From: Mycolicibacterium bacteremicum
GTDB taxonomy: Bacteria > Actinomycetota > Actinomycetes > Mycobacteriales > Mycobacteriaceae
Length of the DNA stretch: 64,000 bases
Assembly (NCBI RefSeq): GCF_943913955.1
Contig: NZ_CALUAE010000003.1
Coordinates: 1 to 64,000, forward strand
Reading direction: 5' to 3'
Every line of letters starts with the position of its first letter. Position 1 is the first letter of the stretch. A program made the position numbers and the translations under genes. The notes beneath the pieces are model-generated. The model did no database searches, was not told where the DNA came from, and was given only the letters and a program-made list of their open reading frames with translations. Shown here piece by piece: positions 58,840 to 64,000 of the stretch.

Positions 58840-59925
58840 GTGTCCGGCACCCGCGTACCTCCCGTCGGCCTCATCCGCGCCGTCGACCGGGTCCGCGACG
58901 GCCTCGGCCGGTTGCGCCGCCGCAGTGCACCTCCGCCGGCGGTGCTGCTGGAGTTGATCATGGGCGCCTGGGTGTCGCAGGGCATCACGGTGGCGGCCGA
59001 GTTGAAGATCGCCGACGCCCTCGCGGCCGGCCCGCTGAGCGCCGAGGACCTGGCGCGGCGGGTGGGCGCCGATCCGGACGCCCTGGCCCGGCTGATGAGG
59101 GCACTTATCAGCGTCGGGGTGTTCACGGTGCGCCGCGGGCGGTTTGCGCTCAATCCGCTGGCCGACGCGCTGCGCACCGACGCGGCGGTGTCGGTCGCCG
59201 GGATGGCCCGCTTCGTCGGGTCACCCGAACACCGTGAGCACTGGAGCCATTTCGCCGACGCGGTCCGCACGGGGCGGCCGGTGATCCCCGAACTGCGGGG
59301 CATGCCGCCGTTCGAATACATGGGCAGCAACCCGGAGTTGGGCGCGATCTTCAACGACGCGATGACCAGCATGTCCGAGCTCGCGCTCGGCCCGGTCGTG
59401 GCCGCCTACGATTTCACCCCGTTCAGGACCGTCATCGACGTCGGCGGCGGCCACGGTCGGCTACTGGCCGCGATACTGGCCGCCAGCCCTGCCTCGCGCG
59501 GAGTGCTCTACGACCTGCCCGACGTGGTGGCCGGCGCGCCGGAGTTGTTGCGGCGCTTCGGCGTCGACGAGCGGGTCCAGGTCACCCCGGGATCCTTCTT
59601 CGACACCGTCCCCGCCGGCGGCGACGCCTACGTGCTGAAGAACATCATCCACGACTGGTCCGACGACGAGTCATTGGACATCCTGCGCCGCGTCCGCGAC
59701 GCCGCCCGTCCGGGTGCCACCCTGCTGCTCGTGGAGGCGGTGATCCCGGACCACCGGCGCGAATGTGTGGGCAAGTGGATCGACATGGAGATGCTGGTGT
59801 CCGCCGGTGGCCGGGAGCGCACCGAACGGGATTTCCGCTCGCTGTACCAACGGTCGGGATTCCGGTTGACCAGGGTGGTGCCGACCGCCGCTCCGTTGAG
59901 CCTCATCGAGGGCACCGCGGTCTGA
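58840..59925 (+). CDS. SAM-dependent O-methyltransferase (plant COMT/ActO-type)
   Basis: This 361-residue protein has an N-terminal winged-helix dimerisation domain (LKIADALAAGPLSAEDLARR, PDALARLMRALISVGVFTVR) and a C-terminal Rossmann methyltransferase with VIDVGGGHGRLLAAILA (SAM motif I), DLPDVVAGAPELL and DAYVLKNIIHDWSDDESLDIL (catalytic His in HDW). Family members methylate hydroxyls of aromatics and polyketides. The acceptor is unknown. It starts at GTG 58840, 9 nt after htdX, with TAAACT 6 nt upstream. It is not part of the Rv0241c-Rv0238 order known in M. tuberculosis. Confidence 0.85.
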   Translation: MSGTRVPPVGLIRAVDRVRDGLGRLRRRSAPPPAVLLELIMGAWVSQGITVAAELKIADALAAGPLSAEDLARRVGADPDALARLMRALISVGVFTVRRGRFALNPLADALRTDAAVSVAGMARFVGSPEHREHWSHFADAVRTGRPVIPELRGMPPFEYMGSNPELGAIFNDAMTSMSELALGPVVAAYDFTPFRTVIDVGGGHGRLLAAILAASPASRGVLYDLPDVVAGAPELLRRFGVDERVQVTPGSFFDTVPAGGDAYVLKNIIHDWSDDESLDILRRVRDAARPGATLLLVEAVIPDHRRECVGKWIDMEMLVSAGGRERTERDFRSLYQRSGFRLTRVVPTAAPLSLIEGTAV

Positions 59926-59983
59926 GTCGTTCCGGGCCCCGGGTCCGAAGATGATGGCGGGACCATCGTGTCCGGGTTCGGCG

Positions 59984-60583
59984 TCAGCCGGCGGCGGGCC
60001 TGCCCTTCAGGCCGCGCCAGAACAGGTTGATCATCAGCTCGGTCGCCTCGGACACATCGGCGTCCCCGGAGCTGACCCGGTCGGCGATGGCCTCACCGGC
60101 GCCCACCAGGGCCACCGCCATCATGTTGAAGTCGGCGCCGGGCTCGGGGTTTCGGGTCCCCGACTGCAGCAGCCGGCCGACCAGATCGATGATGCGCTCG
60201 CGACCCTCACGCACGGTGTGCGCGAAGGCCTGCGAACTGGTGGCCTGGCTGTACAACACGATCCAGGACGCCCGGTTGGCGTCGATGTACCCGAGGAATG
60301 CGCCAACGGCGTTGCTCAGCATGTCCTTTGGGCTCAGTGTGAAGTCGATCTTGCCGCGCACCTCGTCGACGAACCGGTTCAGCTCGCGGTCCAGGCAGGC
60401 GCCGAACAGATCCTCCTTGGAGCCGTAGTACAGATACAGCATCGGTTTGGAGATCTGCGCCTCGGCGGCGATCGCGTCCATCGACGTCTCGTGATAGCCG
60501 TTGATGGAGAACATCTGCACGGCGGCGTCGAGCATCTGCTGCTCGCGCACCGCGCGCGGCAACCGCTTCGTTCCTCCGGCCAT
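59984..60583 (-). CDS. TetR-family regulator (Rv0238-like)
   Basis: This 199-residue regulator has the HTH at residues ~12-58: REQQMLDAAVQMFSINGYHE, SMDAIAAEAQISKPMLYLYY, GSKEDLFGACLDREL. The C-terminal ligand domain contains NRASWIVLYSQATSSQAFAHTVREG. It corresponds to Rv0238. It begins 25 nt after lpqI on the same strand and is probably cotranscribed with it. It is one candidate for the regulator that binds the shared fadE5/fadA2-fabG4 palindromes, but no palindrome of that type is seen at its own start. Confidence 0.87.
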   Translation of the reverse strand: MAGGTKRLPRAVREQQMLDAAVQMFSINGYHETSMDAIAAEAQISKPMLYLYYGSKEDLFGACLDRELNRFVDEVRGKIDFTLSPKDMLSNAVGAFLGYIDANRASWIVLYSQATSSQAFAHTVREGRERIIDLVGRLLQSGTRNPEPGADFNMMAVALVGAGEAIADRVSSGDADVSEATELMINLFWRGLKGRPAAG

Positions 60584-60608
60584 CGGAACAGATTACGGCC
60601 GGTCGGGC

Positions 60609-61763
60609 TCAGCAGTTGGGATTGGGGCCCTTGGACGCCGCGACCCGCCGCAACGAGTCGTCGACCTTGCCCTGCGGCAGTTCGCCCGAGGCGACGGCCT
60701 GCTCCAGGCGGTCCAGCACCGCGGGCACCTCGGCGGTGGTGATCCACAGGGCGACGTCGGCGCCGGCCTGCAGCGACTTGAGCACCGCCTCGGCCACCCC
60801 GTACTGCTGGTTGACGGCGGCCATGCTGGACAGATCATCGGTGAAGATCACGCCGCCGAAACCGATCTCGCCGCGCAGCAGGTTGTAGGCCGCGGGGCTC
60901 AGGCTGGCCTGCTCGCCGCCGGTGAGGCCGGGAACCTGCATGTGCCCGACCATCACGGCCGTGTGCGGTTGATTGGCCAGCGACCGGTAGGGCACCAGAT
61001 CGCTGGTCTGCAGTTCGGCCAGCGGCGGGGTGGACACCGAACCGGTGTGCGAGTCGCCGGCGGCCCGGCCGTGACCGGGGAAGTGCTTGAGCACCGGCAG
61101 CACCCCGGCGTCGCGCAGGCCGCGCGCGTAGGCGCCGGCGTACTGGGTGACCGTCTCCGGGTCGTCACCGAAGGACCGGTCCCCGATCGCGGCGCTCTGC
61201 TGGGTCAGATCGACGACGGGGGCGAAGTCGACCGTGATGCCCAGGCCGCGCATGGCCCGGCCGCGCTCCAGCGCGATGCCGTACACCTCGTCGGGGGTCT
61301 TGGTCTCGGCCAGCACCCGGGCCGAGGGCTGGCTACCGATCACCCCGGCCAGCCGTGACACCCGTCCGCCCTCCTCGTCGACGCTGACGCCGAGCGGTAG
61401 GGCGGTGGCCGATGCCGCGACCTCCGCCAGCGGCGCACCGAGCATGGACATGTCCGTCCAGCTGCCGATCATGATGCCGCCGACCTTGTGATCGGTGACC
61501 GCGGCCTGTGCGTCGGCGGCGTTGTTGACCCCGACCATGAGCAGCTGGGCCAGCTTGTCGCGGGTGGACAGCGAGGCGATGTCACCGCAGACCGCGGGCC
61601 CGGGGGCCGCCGGCAGCGGCCGGTCGAGTGAGGCATTGGACGGGGTGGCCGCGCTGGTCTGCGGTGCCGGGGACGCGGCCGTGTCGACCTCGGTGGCCGG
61701 TGAACAGGCCATCAACAGTCCGGACAGGGCGGTCAGGGCACCGAGGGTGCGTGACATCGACAT
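60609..61763 (-). CDS. lpqI: Lipoprotein beta-N-acetylglucosaminidase LpqI (GH3)
   Basis: This 384-residue lipoprotein (lipobox LMAC, Cys20) belongs to glycoside hydrolase family 3, NagZ type. The general acid region is KHFPGHGRAAGDSHTG and the nucleophile aspartate is in IFTDDLSSMAAVN. LGVSVDEEGGRVSRLAG is the substrate-binding strand. It removes GlcNAc from muropeptides during cell-wall recycling at the outer face of the membrane. It corresponds to Rv0237. TAGGGT (61772-61777) lies 8 nt before ATG 61763. The tetR gene follows by 25 nt. Confidence 0.92.
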   Translation of the reverse strand: MSMSRTLGALTALSGLLMACSPATEVDTAASPAPQTSAATPSNASLDRPLPAAPGPAVCGDIASLSTRDKLAQLLMVGVNNAADAQAAVTDHKVGGIMIGSWTDMSMLGAPLAEVAASATALPLGVSVDEEGGRVSRLAGVIGSQPSARVLAETKTPDEVYGIALERGRAMRGLGITVDFAPVVDLTQQSAAIGDRSFGDDPETVTQYAGAYARGLRDAGVLPVLKHFPGHGRAAGDSHTGSVSTPPLAELQTSDLVPYRSLANQPHTAVMVGHMQVPGLTGGEQASLSPAAYNLLRGEIGFGGVIFTDDLSSMAAVNQQYGVAEAVLKSLQAGADVALWITTAEVPAVLDRLEQAVASGELPQGKVDDSLRRVAASKGPNPNC

Positions 61764-61841
61764 GGGTCCCCACCCTAACCGGGCGGACCAGAGCCGGGGC
61801 CCGGCCGCTGAGTTTCAGTCCGGCAGACCGGCCCGCAAGAC

Positions 61842-62135
61842 TCACCAGGTCTGCAGGTCGGCGGGAATCCCGTGGGCCTGCAGCCAGCTGCGCTCACCGA
61901 CGGCCATGATCTGCTCGACGGCGCCGCACACCGCGTCGACCAGGTCGGCCCCGGCATCCACCCCCAGGGCCCTGCGCAGCGCGGGGAACGAGAACGGCTG
62001 CACCGAGACGGTGTACTGGTAACCGTCGAGGTGAGCACGGTCATATCCGGAGAACCGCAGAATCCCGTCCGCGCCGTGGCTGACCCACACGGTGCAGGTC
62101 GGCGACCGCCAGAACACCCGCTCCGGTGAAGTCAT
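61842..62135 (-). CDS. Conserved 97-residue protein of unknown function
   Basis: This small soluble protein (MTSPERVFWRSPTCTVWVSH, ILRFSGYDRAHLDGYQYTVS, SFPALRRALGVDAGADLVDA) has no signal or membrane segment. The chosen ATG at 62135 begins directly before a beta-rich region; the upstream extension to 62474 crosses the divergent promoter. It is transcribed towards lpqI and divergent from the Rv0236A-like gene. I do not recognise a family. Confidence 0.7.
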   Translation of the reverse strand: MTSPERVFWRSPTCTVWVSHGADGILRFSGYDRAHLDGYQYTVSVQPFSFPALRRALGVDAGADLVDAVCGAVEQIMAVGERSWLQAHGIPADLQTW

Positions 62136-62153
62136 GCCCACATTCTCACGTGC

Positions 62154-62159
62154 TAGGTT
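62154..62159 (+). promoter_or_regulatory. -10 box for Rv0236A-like gene and aftD
   Basis: TAGGTT ends 6 nt before ATG 62166, consistent with leaderless initiation. It is the only promoter candidate upstream of the overlapping aftD gene. Confidence 0.45.
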
Positions 62160-62165
62160 GGCCGC

Positions 62166-62339
62166 ATGGATCGGTTCGTCGTGCCCGCTGCCGCCAGCAT
62201 CGTGGTCGGCCTGTTGCTCGGCGCAGCGGCCATCTTCGGCGTGACCCTGATGGTCCAGCAGGACACCAAGCCCCCCGTGCAGTCCGGAGATCCGGCGTCG
62301 TCGGTGCTCAACCGCGTTGAATACGGCGACCGGGCCTAG
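62166..62339 (+). CDS. Small membrane/secreted protein (Rv0236A-like)
   Basis: This 57-residue protein begins MDRFVVPAAASIVVGLLLGA, continues with one hydrophobic span (residues ~5-30), and ends in a polar tail, PPVQSGDPASSVLNRVEYGD. It corresponds to the small protein Rv0236A next to aftD in M. tuberculosis. Its last 23 nt overlap the apparent start of aftD, so the two are coupled and it may assist AftD in the membrane. No function is established. Confidence 0.8.
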   Translation: MDRFVVPAAASIVVGLLLGAAAIFGVTLMVQQDTKPPVQSGDPASSVLNRVEYGDRA

Positions 62340-64000
62340 CCCGGGCGCGCCGCACGCCGTTCCAGGTCTCTCCCGGCGTTGGCTGTGGCTGGTCGGCAGC
62401 GCCTTCCTCGCGCTGACCTTCCTGCAGTCCCCCGGCCGGATCTCCCCGGACACCAAGCTCGATCTCACCGCCAACCCGCTGCGGTTCCTGTCCCGCGCCG
62501 GTGATCTGTGGAACAGCGAGCTGCCGTTCGGGCAGGCGCAGAACCAGGCCTACGGCTACCTGTTCCCGCACGGCACCTTCTTCCTGACCGGAGACCTCCT
62601 CGGCCTGCCCGGCTGGGTCACCCAGCGGCTGTGGTGGGCGCTGCTGCTGACGGTCGGATTCTGGGGATTTCTGCGAGTCGCCGAGGCTTTGAACGACGGG
62701 AAGGGCATCGGCACCACCGCGTCCCGCGTCATCGCGGCCTGCGCATTCGCGTTGTCCCCACGGGTGCTGACCACGCTCGGCGCGATCTCCTCGGAGACGC
62801 TGCCGATGATGCTGGCCCCCTGGGTACTGCTGCCGGTCATCCTCGTGCTGCGCGGCGACCCGCGGATCCGGCTGCTCGCGGCGCGCTCCGCGGCCGCCGT
62901 CGCGCTGATGGGCGCGGTCAACGCGGTCGCCACCCTGACCGGCTGTCTGGCCGCGATCATCTGGTGGGCCGCCCACAAACCCAACCGGCAGTGGTGGAAA
63001 TTCACCGGCTGGTGGTTGGGCTGCACCGTACTGGCGGTCACCTGGTGGGCCGTCGCGTTGGTGCTGTTGGGCCGGATCAGTCCGCCCTTCCTGGATTACA
63101 TCGAATCCTCGGGCGTGACGACGCGTTGGTTGTCACTGACCGAGATGCTGCGTGGCACCGACAGCTGGACACCGTATGTGGCGCCGACGGCGACGGCGGG
63201 TTCGCCGCTGGTGACCGGATCGGTCGCGGTGCTGGCCACCACCCTGGTGGCCGCGGCCGGGCTGGCCGGTCTGGCGATGCGCAGCATGCCCGCGCGCGGC
63301 CGACTGATCGCCATTCTGTTCGTCGGTATCACGGCGCTGGCGGTCGGCTACTCCGGAGGGCTGGGGTCGCCGATCGCGACGCAGGTCCAGCTGTTCCTGG
63401 ACGCCGACGGGACCCCGCTGCGCAACGTGCACAAGCTCGAGCCGTTGCTGCGTCTGCCGATCGCACTCGGCCTGGCCCACCTGCTGGGCCGGATACCGTT
63501 GCCCGGCAGTGCGTCCCGGCGTACCTGGGTCGGTGCATTCGCCTATCCCGAACGCGATCGCCGGGTCGCCGTCGGCATCGTCGTGCTGACCGCGCTGGCC
63601 GCCGCGACCTCGCTGGCCTGGACCGGCCGGCTGACCCCGCCGGGCAGTTTCGAGGCCATCCCGGCGCACTGGCACGACACCGCCGCCTGGCTGGACGAAC
63701 ACAACACCGACGGCGGCCGGGTGCTGGTGGCACCGGGTGCCCCGTTCGCCACCCAGGTGTGGGGGAACAGCCATGACGAACCGCTGCAGGTGCTGGGCAG
63801 CAGCCCGTGGGGAGTGCGCGATTCGATACCGCTGACCCCACCGGAGACTATCCGCGCACTGGACTCGGTACAACGCCTGTTCGCCGCGGGCCGGCCGTCC
63901 GCCGGGCTCGCCGACACCCTTGCCCAGCAAGGCATCTCCTATGTCGTGGTGCGCAATGACCTCGACCCCGACACCTCGCGTTCCGCGCGACCGCTGCTGG
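62317..64000 (+). CDS. aftD: Arabinofuranosyltransferase AftD, 5' part (runs off the window)
   Basis: The frame stays open to the window end, giving the first ~561 residues of a much larger GT-C membrane glycosyltransferase. After SRRWLWLVGSAFLALTFLQS (first span) comes GRISPDTKLDLTANPLRFL, with the acidic pair typical of the first extracytoplasmic loop, then GYLFPHGTFF and many further spans. AftD adds arabinofuranosyl residues to arabinogalactan and lipoarabinomannan from decaprenyl-phosphoryl-arabinose. It corresponds to Rv0236c. The only start in range is TTG 62317, inside the small upstream gene, because a stop closes the frame just above. The 3' part is outside the window. Confidence 0.88.
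   Translation, partial: MNTATGPSPGAPHAVPGLSRRWLWLVGSAFLALTFLQSPGRISPDTKLDLTANPLRFLSRAGDLWNSELPFGQAQNQAYGYLFPHGTFFLTGDLLGLPGWVTQRLWWALLLTVGFWGFLRVAEALNDGKGIGTTASRVIAACAFALSPRVLTTLGAISSETLPMMLAPWVLLPVILVLRGDPRIRLLAARSAAAVALMGAVNAVATLTGCLAAIIWWAAHKPNRQWWKFTGWWLGCTVLAVTWWAVALVLLGRISPPFLDYIESSGVTTRWLSLTEMLRGTDSWTPYVAPTATAGSPLVTGSVAVLATTLVAAAGLAGLAMRSMPARGRLIAILFVGITALAVGYSGGLGSPIATQVQLFLDADGTPLRNVHKLEPLLRLPIALGLAHLLGRIPLPGSASRRTWVGAFAYPERDRRVAVGIVVLTALAAATSLAWTGRLTPPGSFEAIPAHWHDTAAWLDEHNTDGGRVLVAPGAPFATQVWGNSHDEPLQVLGSSPWGVRDSIPLTPPETIRALDSVQRLFAAGRPSAGLADTLAQQGISYVVVRNDLDPDTSRSARPLL

Noticed and set aside
62508..63776. 422-residue plus-strand frame near the window end
   Set aside because: It is in the wrong frame; the overlapping open frame gives an unmistakable AftD sequence.

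Overview
The window is a gene-dense, high-GC chromosomal segment from a mycobacterium, most likely a rapid grower of the Mycolicibacterium type. The evidence is the gene content and order. From about 10.9 kb to the end, the genes follow the M. tuberculosis Rv0265c-Rv0236c neighbourhood (fecB2-like, pxpB/pxpC, aac(2')-I, nnaR/Rv0260c, Rv0259c, nirD/nirB, hsp20, Rv0250c, sdh1, Rv0245, fadE5, fadA2, fabG4, htdX, Rv0238, lpqI, Rv0236A, aftD). Two blocks interrupt this backbone: a lipid island (about 26.5-46.7 kb) and a small accessory block (about 50.1-55.1 kb). I recognised no tRNA, rRNA, CRISPR array, insertion sequence or prophage gene. Homologies come from reading protein motifs, not from a database search.

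Layout. 0-4.7 kb: a flavin monooxygenase behind the organic-peroxide sensor ohrR, divergent ohr, and the agmatine-to-putrescine pair aguB-aguA with a divergent TetR regulator and a clear operator. 5.4-9.5 kb: an FMN-dependent monooxygenase with an SsuACB-type ABC importer, probably organosulfur scavenging. 9.5-14.8 kb: a 35-residue membrane peptide coupled to a YeiH-type permease, an iron-siderophore binding lipoprotein, a queuosine-precursor transporter, 5-oxoprolinase subunits and aminoglycoside acetyltransferase AAC(2')-I. 14.9-20.0 kb: nitrite assimilation (nnaR, a sirohydrochlorin chelatase, a small winged-helix protein, nirB-nirD), with a perfect GlnR-type box before nnaR. 20.2-25.6 kb: hsp20, an isocitrate-lyase-family enzyme and the Sdh1 succinate dehydrogenase operon. 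Two copies of a 67-bp palindromic repeat follow.

27.5-46.7 kb is a complete trehalose polyphleate (TPP) locus: FadD23-type fatty acyl-AMP ligase, Gap-like membrane protein, PE-PPE-domain acyltransferase, MmpL10, PapA3 and a 3632-residue bimodular polyketide synthase. The proposed flow is: FadD23 activates a starter, the synthase builds phleic acid from malonyl units, PapA3 acylates trehalose, MmpL10 with Gap exports the diacyltrehalose, and the PE-PPE enzyme transfers further acyl chains outside the membrane.

46.9-62 kb carries fatty-acid functions (fadE5, fadA2, fabG4, htdX) that share a candidate palindromic operator. The accessory block between fadE5 and fadA2 holds a frameshifted DUF559-type gene with short repeats, two adjacent ClpP homologues of which the second lacks the catalytic serine, a ClgR/PopR-like regulator, an F420-type oxidoreductase and a TDT transporter. 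The end of the window has lpqI, a TetR gene, the Rv0236A-like small protein and the 5' part of aftD, which runs off the edge. Many starts sit 6-8 nt after a TANNNT box, indicating frequent leaderless transcription.
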